Positions 14,698 to 21,825 of a DNA stretch of 21,825 nt are shown in pieces. The number at the start of each line of letters is the position of its first letter. Position 1 is the stretch's first letter. The position numbers and the translations under genes were made by a program. Origin of the DNA: Phycisphaerae bacterium (lineage in GTDB: Bacteria; Planctomycetota; Phycisphaerae; UBA1845; UTPLA1); the NCBI GenBank assembly GCA_029259995.1, contig JAJDEC010000436.1, forward strand, positions 1 to 21,825, given 5' to 3'. Under the pieces are notes generated by a model. That model was not told the DNA's origin and made no database searches. It worked only from the letters and a program-made list of their open reading frames with translations.

Positions 14698-17169
14698 TTA
14701 GATCAGTTTCGCGACTTTCCTCAATATCCACTCTGCTGTCAGGATCAGAATCAGGGCGCCGAAAATGACTGATCGATCCCATGCCGGACGCACGCGGCCT
14801 CGATGGCGCGCCGTCCGACTGCAATCCTGGATCAACTCAGGAAGTTTCGACGCTTCCGATGCGTTCAGGTATTGCCCGCCGGCAGACTCCGCGAACGCGC
14901 GAAGCCCCGCCTCGTCGAGCGACGTCTCCCGCATCTCCAGATTCGATTCCGTCACGAAAATCGCCTTCTCGATCTCCGGAGCGCGATCCGTATCTTCGTC
15001 ATACGACGGAAGGCGAATCTTCATGTTGTACGCGCCCTGTTCGCGTACCTGGAATCGACCTTCGTAGTGGCCTTCGCGACCGGGAATCGGCATCAACGCA
15101 ACCTGGCCGACGGATTCCGCATCCGACGTCCCAGAACTTGACTGTGTCGTCATGTTCAACTGCGGAAGCAGCAGCGGATCGAAGGCCTCCGTCAGCGCCC
15201 GCGCCGTCACAACGACAGTATCACCGACTTCGAACGTATCCTGTGAAAGCAGGATCTGCCCGCGCGCCCGGCCGCCCAGGAGTTTCCCCTCGACGAGAAA
15301 TCGCAAGGTCTGAATCCAGAAACGATTGAATGGCTTTTCATCCGCCGAGCGCCATCGCCACGTCGTGTTGATACCCAGGTAGGCGGATCGTCCGGCGCCG
15401 ACGTACTGCGTCGCGTAGATCACGTGGGGACCATAGGAATTCACCATGCGCGGATTCGAATGTCGCATCAGCGCCTTGGCGACGGGCTTTTCGCGCCGCA
15501 CGGGATAATGCCAATAGACGCCGCCGAGCATGGCCCATGCGTCGCGCGTGTCTTCGGCCCGATCCGTCTGTCGCAGAATGGGATCGCCCGCGGCCTCGTC
15601 CGTCACGACGATCGGCCACGCGCGTGTCTGAAAGTGGCCCAACTCGTTGATGATGATCTCTGCCTCGGGATCTGCCACGACGGGGAGAATCGACACGACG
15701 GGCCGCGTCTTGGGCGATCGGAAGAATTCGCCCGTGAACTTGTTGCCGGCTGCAAAGAGTACGCCGCCCCCGTACTCGGAAACATACGTCGCCAATATGC
15801 TGGACCACGTCGGATCGATCTCTCGCGGATCAATGTCCATGAGAATGACGGCGTCGAATTGGTTGATCAATTCCGTGCCGACGGGCAACTCTTCGATGAC
15901 AACATTGCCGTCGCGCACGGCATTGATGTCCGCCGACTGAAGCCAGGTTGACAACTCGACGGTCTTGTCCCGCTCCAACAGGCGCGACAGGTATCGATAG
16001 TCGTAGCTGGGCCCGCCCGCGACGAGCAGCACTTTCATCTTGTCATCCAGAATTCGAACTCCGGGGACGAGCTCGCGCTCGTTGTCCGTCAAGACGGCCT
16101 CTTGCGCCGCCGGCGCCAGTCGAAGCGAATATCCCACATCGCCCGGCAATTCCACTTTGCGCTCGAAGACGATCGGCGGAAGCACACCGTCGCCCGCGAT
16201 CTCCACGCGCTTCTGATCGATACGCTGCGCCTCGTCGCGTCCTTTTCGACGCTCCCACAATTCGGCCACGACGGATTCGCCCGATAGTCCCAGCGCCTCG
16301 ACTTTGGCCGAAACGCGGAACGGATCATTCTTGAAGGCCGACTTCGGTGCACTGATTTCCGCAACCCGAAGGTTGACGGGATCGGCCGGATCGCCGACGC
16401 CGACGATAAACAACGGCGTGTTGCGATTCCGCAATGCCCGCGCAATCTGAGCGGCATTTTCGCCGTGATTGAATCGGCCGTCCGTCAGCATCACGACCGC
16501 CGCAATCGGCCCGCCTTCCGCCGACTTGATCGCATGCCGGATCGCCTGACCGGGATCCGTGGCATTTCCCGTGGCGCCAAGCTCCGGTAACTCGACGCGC
16601 ATCGGGTTGGCGTCGGCGAGCACGTCACGTCGTTCAACAGTCGCCATCTGTGTCACGGCTCGATCGAACGAAACGATCCTGACCTGATTCTTCGCCGCAA
16701 GCGCCGGGATCAGGCTTGACGCATTGTCGTTCAGAATTCGCTTCGCAACATCCACACGTTGGATTCCGTCTGCCGGCAACTCGCCGACGGCCTCTCGCAC
16801 AACCTGTCGATCCGCCTCGTTGCGGTAATAATCCGAAATGCCCATGCTCGCCGAGGAATCCACGACAACCAGTGTCGTTCCATCCTGCCTGCGTTCTTCG
16901 TAGCGTACGAAGACGGGCTCCAATGCGATAAGGCCGATCAGCACGAGGAGCGCCAGGCGCAGTCCCGTCAACGTCCAACGAAGCCGCCCGGACATCCGAC
17001 CGCGACCTTCGTGACGATAAAACCAGATGACGGCGTATGCACCGAGCAGCGTCAAGGTGCATCCAACGATCAGCGCATTGTCGGCGGACCAGCGAGCGAA
17101 CTCGAACTGAGTCTCTTCACTGATCGTGCGATAGCCCTGTGCCAACATGTCGATGCCCGTCAACCGCAT
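14698..17169 (-). CDS. Membrane VWA-domain protein with glutamine-amidotransferase-like domain
   Basis: The product is 823 aa from the chosen ATG. Helices at about 31-50 and 68-84 and a C-terminal one at about 797-818 anchor it. The VWA domain (about 97-270) has a full metal-ion-dependent adhesion site: DSSAS (104-108), Thr204 and Asp230 in MLTDG. A beta-sandwich segment follows. Then comes a class I glutamine-amidotransferase-like fold starting KVLLVAGGPSYDYRYLSRLL (379-398), a type commonly coupled to VWA domains in planctomycetes and not expected to be catalytic. The ORF can be extended to a TTG at 17175, but the ATG at 17169 has GGAAG 10 nt upstream. It is probably a membrane partner of the MoxR ATPase, together with the BatA-type protein encoded 51 nt upstream. 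Confidence 0.88.
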   Translation of the reverse strand: MRLTGIDMLAQGYRTISEETQFEFARWSADNALIVGCTLTLLGAYAVIWFYRHEGRGRMSGRLRWTLTGLRLALLVLIGLIALEPVFVRYEERRQDGTTLVVVDSSASMGISDYYRNEADRQVVREAVGELPADGIQRVDVAKRILNDNASSLIPALAAKNQVRIVSFDRAVTQMATVERRDVLADANPMRVELPELGATGNATDPGQAIRHAIKSAEGGPIAAVVMLTDGRFNHGENAAQIARALRNRNTPLFIVGVGDPADPVNLRVAEISAPKSAFKNDPFRVSAKVEALGLSGESVVAELWERRKGRDEAQRIDQKRVEIAGDGVLPPIVFERKVELPGDVGYSLRLAPAAQEAVLTDNERELVPGVRILDDKMKVLLVAGGPSYDYRYLSRLLERDKTVELSTWLQSADINAVRDGNVVIEELPVGTELINQFDAVILMDIDPREIDPTWSSILATYVSEYGGGVLFAAGNKFTGEFFRSPKTRPVVSILPVVADPEAEIIINELGHFQTRAWPIVVTDEAAGDPILRQTDRAEDTRDAWAMLGGVYWHYPVRREKPVAKALMRHSNPRMVNSYGPHVIYATQYVGAGRSAYLGINTTWRWRSADEKPFNRFWIQTLRFLVEGKLLGGRARGQILLSQDTFEVGDTVVVTARALTEAFDPLLLPQLNMTTQSSSGTSDAESVGQVALMPIPGREGHYEGRFQVREQGAYNMKIRLPSYDEDTDRAPEIEKAIFVTESNLEMRETSLDEAGLRAFAESAGGQYLNASEASKLPELIQDCSRTARHRGRVRPAWDRSVIFGALILILTAEWILRKVAKLI

Positions 17170-17220
17170 TTGCAAGGTACTTCCAGTTTGCGCGCAGTCC
17201 GCCTGCGTCTCTGCGTGTGT

Positions 17221-19587
17221 CTATGTTCTCGATCCAAAACGCCATGCGAGCGCCTGCTCCGCCATCAGCAACACGGCGACGGCCAGCAGAATCGGCCACC
17301 AGAATTCGCTCCGCCCGCTGTCGGCGACGGCGACGAGTTCACTCGGATCGGCAACGTACTGCGTTGCCATTTTCTCAGTTCTTGTCGTTAGTTCCTCCCG
17401 GGCGATCGCGGCCAGGTTCGACTCCGTCGCATCCGGATTCACAGTCGCAAACTGGATCAACGATCCGCCGCGCGTCCGCTTCATGACGAATTGGTATCGC
17501 CCCACGCGATCCGTGTCGCCAAACGAGACGAATGACGAATTGAGTCCTCTCTCCGGGGATTCGCCCGCCGCATCGCCCGTGGCAATCAGCGAGGGTTCGG
17601 CGCCGTTGACTTTCAGCAGAATCTCAGGATCGGTCGGAAATTCAGGCGTCCGCAAGGCGACGACAGATTCGACCCTTGTCACATCGACGTCACACCGTAA
17701 CGGCTCACCCACGATTTGATCCCTCGGATGATTCGACGGCCTCGCAATGTACTGAACCGTCTCCAGGACAAACGGAAGATAGCTGAAGTTCGAGGCCCAG
17801 TCGTTCCACTCCTGATCCGCCGACGTCGCCACGAAGACAGTCCGACCGCGACCCGACTGTTTCTCAACGATCAACGGCGATCGATAGGCGTCATTCATCC
17901 GAGCAACGATCACGGGGACTCGATTGGCCGAATCCATCGCTTCATTGCCGGGCGATTCGAGCATAGGCGCCGCTGCGGCATCGGGTTCGTCGACGCGAAG
18001 ATAGGCGTCGATTCTGACCTGGCGCAACAACTCCGCCGTGGATCCCTCGAACGCACGAAGCATCGGATTGGCCGGATCCCATGAGTCAATCGCGATCGCA
18101 TCGGCGCCGGGCGGCGCTTCGGCAGGTCCCGAAAGCGGCAAAGGCAACAAGCCGCTTCCCGCCCGGTATAACAACTCGTTGTACTCTGCAACATCCACGA
18201 GATCGCCGGCGAACACCAGAAGGCCGCCACCCGACTCAACGAATGCCTGCAGTTTCTCACTCGCGGAGCGGGAAACACGTCCGACGTTTGCAAGAATCAC
18301 GACCTGATCGTCGGAGAAATCGGCGTCGTCGAGTTCGCTTTCCTCGATCGTTGTGACTTCGATACCGCTCGTCGCGCGCCCGGCCGGCCGCAGCGCTGTC
18401 CGCAAGAGAAACGTCTCATCGCGATACTGATCCGAACTGGGTTCACCGTCCACGATCCGTACGCGAATTGCGGCGCCGACATCGACCGACGTGCCACGGC
18501 GATTGTCGAGCGCCAGACTGTCGGCGGATGATGCGGCGCCAAGGAGTTCGACTTCGACAAAATTCGCGCCATCCTGATCAAAAGTGATCTCGATGGGTTC
18601 CTGCACGACTTCCTCGGGCATGATTTCACGAATGACGATCGGCGGTAGTCGACGCCCCTCGATCGCAACGCCCAATTCGATATCCCGTTGCGGTTCGTCG
18701 GAGTGATTTGCGACACGGACGATGAAACGGGACGGAACGCCTGCGACTGTCTGCGGTCGATCCGCTCGGATGTCCTGAATCGCAATGTTTCCAAGCACCT
18801 TCCTGGCAACATTCACGAGCACGCACTGAACCCTGACATCGTCCGCATTGAGCGCCTCGAGCCGGGAGAGCGGGCCTGCCAACACGTCGCTGCCCTCGTC
18901 CGACGGCTGCGAGCGCCAGTCAATCCGCTGAAAGTCGCTGACAACATAGACAACGGCATTGGCGCGAGATGGTGCGACGGCCAACTGCCGGGCCACACCT
19001 TGAATCGCGTCGGCGATCACGCTGCCGTGTTGTGTCGCATTCAGTCCACTGAGCACTTCTTTCAGGCGGACTCGATTGCTGTCTGACAGATTGGGGAGAC
19101 TGATGACGGGCTCCTCCGGTCTGCTCGCCACATAGAGCGACAACGCGTCACCCGTCGTCGACGAAGACACGAGCTTCGCGATCGACTCGACGGCCCCCTT
19201 GCCGTTGTCGAAACAGGATTGCCGCGCACTCGCCGCCGTTGTGTCCCGACTGACTGCGGCCATGGAAAAGGAATCATCCAGAACGACGATGTGTTCCGTC
19301 TGCGAACCGCCGACCAGCGACGCAAAGACACCACTTGACAGAAACGGTCTCGCAAAGGCCAGCGCCAGGAGCAGGACGACAAGGCAGCGCAATGCGAGAA
19401 GGATCAACTGTTCAAGCCGAACGCGGCGACGATTCCGTCGATTCGCGTCGAGCAGGAAGTCCATGGCTGCCCAGCGAACACGACGATAGCGACGTCGCGA
19501 GAGGATGTGGATGAGAATCGGGCTGGCGACGGCGCCCGTGCCCAGCGCCATCCACGGATTGAACAGAAATCCAGACAGCCACGACAT
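17221..19587 (-). CDS. BatA-type VWA-domain membrane protein
   Basis: The product has 788 aa. Residues 1-82 match the BatA/aerotolerance-regulator N-terminal domain: FLFNPWMALG, then HILSRRRYRRVRWAAMDFLL (27-46), with two membrane helices at about 10-28 and 60-80. A VWA domain (about 98-262) carries the metal-site motif DDSFS (104-108), with Thr185 and Asp218 (VVSDFQ) as the other likely ligands. A beta-sandwich and a glutamine-amidotransferase-like fold follow (about 375-640; GGGLLVFAGD at 453-462). A C-terminal helix at about 766-783 gives a second anchor. It overlaps the DUF58 gene by 1 nt (TGATG). In Bat operons such proteins form membrane complexes energised by MoxR. Here the domain make-up closely parallels the next gene, so the pair probably arose from one ancestor. 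Confidence 0.9.
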   Translation of the reverse strand: MSWLSGFLFNPWMALGTGAVASPILIHILSRRRYRRVRWAAMDFLLDANRRNRRRVRLEQLILLALRCLVVLLLALAFARPFLSSGVFASLVGGSQTEHIVVLDDSFSMAAVSRDTTAASARQSCFDNGKGAVESIAKLVSSSTTGDALSLYVASRPEEPVISLPNLSDSNRVRLKEVLSGLNATQHGSVIADAIQGVARQLAVAPSRANAVVYVVSDFQRIDWRSQPSDEGSDVLAGPLSRLEALNADDVRVQCVLVNVARKVLGNIAIQDIRADRPQTVAGVPSRFIVRVANHSDEPQRDIELGVAIEGRRLPPIVIREIMPEEVVQEPIEITFDQDGANFVEVELLGAASSADSLALDNRRGTSVDVGAAIRVRIVDGEPSSDQYRDETFLLRTALRPAGRATSGIEVTTIEESELDDADFSDDQVVILANVGRVSRSASEKLQAFVESGGGLLVFAGDLVDVAEYNELLYRAGSGLLPLPLSGPAEAPPGADAIAIDSWDPANPMLRAFEGSTAELLRQVRIDAYLRVDEPDAAAAPMLESPGNEAMDSANRVPVIVARMNDAYRSPLIVEKQSGRGRTVFVATSADQEWNDWASNFSYLPFVLETVQYIARPSNHPRDQIVGEPLRCDVDVTRVESVVALRTPEFPTDPEILLKVNGAEPSLIATGDAAGESPERGLNSSFVSFGDTDRVGRYQFVMKRTRGGSLIQFATVNPDATESNLAAIAREELTTRTEKMATQYVADPSELVAVADSGRSEFWWPILLAVAVLLMAEQALAWRFGSRT

Positions 19588-20513
19588 CAGGCGCCCGCCT
19601 TCACTTGGTGCATTCTCGCCGCCAGATAGGCCCTGAGTGCGACATCCAGCGAATCTGCCGTCGACAGGCTGACGAATTCAATTCGATTGTTGGTACATGC
19701 CCGGCGAATCCTGGTTTCGTGTTGAGCGAGCGCTTCGAGATACGCCGACTTCAACGCCTGCGGATCCACAAGCAGCTCCTCCGCCGGGTTCTCGATGCCC
19801 TCAAAACGCGTGTTCTCCATGAACGGAAACGTTCGTTCGTCATGATCGAGCACATGGAAAATGACGACTTCGTGCCCGGCATGCCGAATATGCTCCAACG
19901 TCGGAATCAGCACCTCCGGATCGATCAGCAGATCCGAAATCAGTGCAACCATGCTGCGTCGATGCAGCCGATTGGCGATTCGCGGAAGCGTCACGGCGTC
20001 GTTGTTCGGCTGCTCCAATCGGACGCGCTCAAGCTGTTCGATCAGCGAACGCAAATGTCCCTGGCTGCTGAGCGGCGGCAGCTCGGCTCGAATCTGATCG
20101 TCGAAGACGATGAGTCCGGCCGCATCCTGCTGATGCGTGAGCAGGAACGCCAGCGAAGCGGCCAGCGTCGCCGCATATTCGAACTTCGTCAGTCGATCTT
20201 CCCCGGATTCATGTTCCGGGTATCGCATCGACGTGGAACAGTCGAGCGCGATATGCAAACGCAGATTTGTCTCTTCCTCGAACTGCTTGATGTAATAACG
20301 ATCGGAACGACCGTATACGCGCCAGTCGAGATGGCGCAGATCGTCGCCTGCGACATACTCCTTGTGTTGCGCGAATTCCACGGACACACCGTGATAAGGG
20401 CTGCGATGCATTCCGCTGACAAACCCCTCAACCACGAGGCGCGCCCGCATTTCCAGATCGCCGATGCGGGCGAGTAATTCGGGTTTCAGGTACTTCTTGT
20501 TCTCAGCAGTCAT
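19587..20513 (-). CDS. DUF58 family protein
   Basis: The 308-aa product carries the hallmark DUF58 motif KEYVAGDDLRHLDWRVYGR (51-69), followed by a VWA-like fold with DCSTS (91-95) as the metal-site DxSxS and an ISDLL strand. There is no signal peptide or membrane helix, so it is cytoplasmic. DUF58 genes sit beside moxR in most bacteria and are thought to link the ATPase to membrane VWA proteins. The stop overlaps the BatA start (TGATG). The start at 20513 has no clear Shine-Dalgarno sequence, and 81 nt with a hairpin separate it from the MoxR gene. Confidence 0.93.
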   Translation of the reverse strand: MTAENKKYLKPELLARIGDLEMRARLVVEGFVSGMHRSPYHGVSVEFAQHKEYVAGDDLRHLDWRVYGRSDRYYIKQFEEETNLRLHIALDCSTSMRYPEHESGEDRLTKFEYAATLAASLAFLLTHQQDAAGLIVFDDQIRAELPPLSSQGHLRSLIEQLERVRLEQPNNDAVTLPRIANRLHRRSMVALISDLLIDPEVLIPTLEHIRHAGHEVVIFHVLDHDERTFPFMENTRFEGIENPAEELLVDPQALKSAYLEALAQHETRIRRACTNNRIEFVSLSTADSLDVALRAYLAARMHQVKAGA

Positions 20514-20538
20514 TCGTCAAACGCAACGGAGTAGAACG

Positions 20539-20563
20539 GCAAGTGCGAATCCCGTGCACTTGC
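20539..20563. repeat. Intercistronic hairpin between the MoxR and DUF58 genes
   Basis: A perfect 8-bp inverted repeat GCAAGTGC/GCACTTGC (20539-20546 and 20556-20563) with a 9-nt loop lies in the 81-nt gap. No T-run follows on the minus strand, so it is not a classical terminator. It could stabilise or process the mRNA and set unequal levels of MoxR and the downstream proteins. Confidence 0.5.
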
Positions 20564-20594
20564 ATTTGGATTAAGTGTCACCAAGGCATTTCAG

Positions 20595-21653
20595 TCAGGC
20601 ATTGATCATCTTGTTGACGCGACCATCGGCCAGCAGGCCGCCGCCGTGCGGATCGTGCATATCCAGCAATTCCCCGATCAGCTTGTCCGGCGTATAGCCT
20701 TCTGCCTGGGCCGCAAAGTTCGTCACGACGCGATGCCGAAGCACGGGGGCCGCCAGGGCGCGAATGTCGTCCGTCGAGACATGCAGATTTCCACGCAACA
20801 CGGCCCGCGCCTTGGCCGCGACGATCAGAAACTGGACCGCTCGCGGTCCCGCACCCCAGGCAACGCGATCACGCACGAGTTGCGGCGTGCCGGCCTCGTC
20901 AGGCCGAGTCGCTCGCACAAGGTCCAACGCGTACTTGACGATCGGCGCGGCCGCCGGCACCCGACGGACGATTCTCTGCGCTTCCAGTATCTCGGCAGTG
21001 CCGATGACTTCATTCACATCGGCGCTGTACTCACCCGTCGTCTTGGTCGCGATGTCGAGTTCTTCCTCGTACGTGGGATATCCGATCAGGACCTTGAACA
21101 TGAACCGATCCTGCTGGGCTTCGGGCAGCGGATACGTGCCTTCCTGTTCGATCGGGTTCTGCGTCGCAAGCACGAAAAACGGCGAGTCGATTCCGTGACG
21201 GACACCGCCGACGGTCACCTGCTGTTCCTGCATGCATTCCAGCATCGCCGCCTGCGTCTTGGGCGGCGTTCGATTGATCTCGTCCGCGAGGATGACGTTG
21301 GCGAAGACGGGCCCCGGCAGAAACTTGAACGCGCGCGTCCCCGTCGACTTGTCTTCCGCAATCACTTCCGTCCCCGTGATATCGCTGGGCATCAAGTCGG
21401 GCGTGAACTGAATTCGGCTGAAGCTCAATGACATCGTTCGCGCCAGCGTCGATATCATCATTGTCTTGGCCAGCCCCGGAACGCCTTCCAGGATGCAGTG
21501 CCCGCCGGCGAAGAGGGAGATCAACAACTGCTCGATCACGTCGTCCTGGCCGATGATGACTTTGTGCAGTTCATCGCGCAGGCGTCGATACGTCTCGGCG
21601 AGCTTTCCGGCGGCGGCGACGTCGTCGTTTGAAGGGGCCACATGCTCGGTCAT
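20595..21653 (-). CDS. MoxR family AAA+ ATPase
   Basis: The 352-aa product has the full MoxR signature: Walker A GVPGLAKT (57-64), Walker B VILADEINR (120-128), sensor 1 ATQNP (163-167), arginine finger region QQDRF (180-184), and the family markers GTYPLPEAQ and FTPDLMPSDITG. The length is typical. MoxR ATPases are chaperone-like and help assemble or activate metal-binding VWA partners; the genes directly downstream encode DUF58 and two membrane VWA proteins. The ATG at 21653 is preceded by GGAG (21662-21665), 8 nt away. It follows the end of the squalene-cyclase-like gene by 71 nt and probably opens the operon or continues it. Confidence 0.96.
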   Translation of the reverse strand: MTEHVAPSNDDVAAAGKLAETYRRLRDELHKVIIGQDDVIEQLLISLFAGGHCILEGVPGLAKTMMISTLARTMSLSFSRIQFTPDLMPSDITGTEVIAEDKSTGTRAFKFLPGPVFANVILADEINRTPPKTQAAMLECMQEQQVTVGGVRHGIDSPFFVLATQNPIEQEGTYPLPEAQQDRFMFKVLIGYPTYEEELDIATKTTGEYSADVNEVIGTAEILEAQRIVRRVPAAAPIVKYALDLVRATRPDEAGTPQLVRDRVAWGAGPRAVQFLIVAAKARAVLRGNLHVSTDDIRALAAPVLRHRVVTNFAAQAEGYTPDKLIGELLDMHDPHGGGLLADGRVNKMINA

Positions 21654-21661
21654 TCAATTCA

Positions 21662-21665
21662 CTCC
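21662..21665 (-). promoter_or_regulatory. Shine-Dalgarno site of the MoxR gene
   Basis: On the minus strand GGAG lies 8 nt before the ATG at 21653 and supports that start. It sits in a 71-nt gap after the preceding gene, where I see no convincing promoter. Confidence 0.7.
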
Positions 21666-21724
21666 AAAGTTCTCCGCGATCCGTCCGGACCGCGACTTGT
21701 GTTCGATGGTCCACGTCTTCGCCA

Positions 21725-21825
21725 TTAACGCTGCATGATCGGCAGATTGTTGTACGGCATCTGAAGGATCAACAACGCAATCGATGTCCCATAGATGCCG
21801 CCGACGCTGTCGCCGTCCCAGGAAC
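21725..21825 (-). CDS. Prenyltransferase/squalene-cyclase-repeat protein, C-terminal fragment
   Basis: Only the last 32 codons are in the window; the 5' part is beyond the right edge. The visible peptide reads SWDGDSVGGIYGTSIALLIL and then QMPYNNLPIMQR before a TAA stop. The GxxYGTxxALLxLQxPYxxLPIxQR ending is one I recognise from planctomycete exported proteins with prenyltransferase/squalene-oxidase (terpene cyclase-like alpha/alpha) repeats, which often sit next to MoxR/VWA clusters. The identification rests on this short tail only. These proteins are probably not true cyclases, and their role is unknown. Confidence 0.65.
   Translation of the reverse strand, partial: SWDGDSVGGIYGTSIALLILQMPYNNLPIMQR

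Noticed and set aside
14698..21653. MoxR-VWA genes as part of an antiviral conflict system
   Set aside because: No nuclease, protease effector of that class or other defence partner lies beside MoxR. The neighbours are the standard DUF58/BatA envelope set.

Overview
The window looks like chromosomal DNA of a planctomycete, possibly Phycisphaerae or a relative. This is inferred from GC-rich codon use, a dockerin-tailed secreted protein (GDVNGDG and DVDGNG calcium loops), a CxxC-type zinc-ribbon membrane protein, a TTQPAD tail, and above all a MoxR/DUF58/BatA/VWA cluster of the kind common in that phylum. No genome match could be run. Every gene I accept lies on the minus strand, so transcription runs from high to low coordinates.

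Region A (21825 to 4056, about 17.6 kb) is one tightly packed gene train. It begins with the last codons of a prenyltransferase/squalene-cyclase-repeat protein. Next come a MoxR AAA+ ATPase, a DUF58 protein, a BatA-type VWA membrane protein, and a second membrane VWA protein with a glutamine-amidotransferase-like domain. These are followed by a DUF4175-like membrane protein, a long secreted coiled-coil protein, a secreted TPR protein and an NPCBM-domain protein. The train ends with three consecutive HtrA/Deg-type proteins. Most junctions are overlaps of 1 or 4 nt or gaps under 55 nt, which suggests translational coupling.

The three HtrA-type genes are the most striking part. The first (6298-7932) has an intact His-Asp-Ser triad, a PDZ domain and an extra C-terminal domain. 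The second and third (5249-6301, 4056-5252) keep the signal peptide, the trypsin-like scaffold and the PDZ domain, but all three catalytic residues are replaced in both. The module therefore reads as one active envelope protease with two dedicated pseudoproteases, placed at the end of a MoxR/VWA chaperone-type operon.

Region B (2776 to 4055) holds a small HPF/RaiA ribosome-hibernation gene with a strong ribosome binding site. It is flanked by two intergenic regions of about 480 bp. One contains a dense array of GC-rich hairpins resembling REP elements. The other contains a 20-bp-spaced direct repeat, a 7-bp-stem hairpin and a possible promoter.

Region C (1 to 2775) holds a secreted right-handed beta-helix protein with a dockerin-type C-terminus, then the first 170 codons of a zinc-ribbon membrane protein that runs off the left edge. 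No tRNA, rRNA, CRISPR array, transposase or phage gene was seen.
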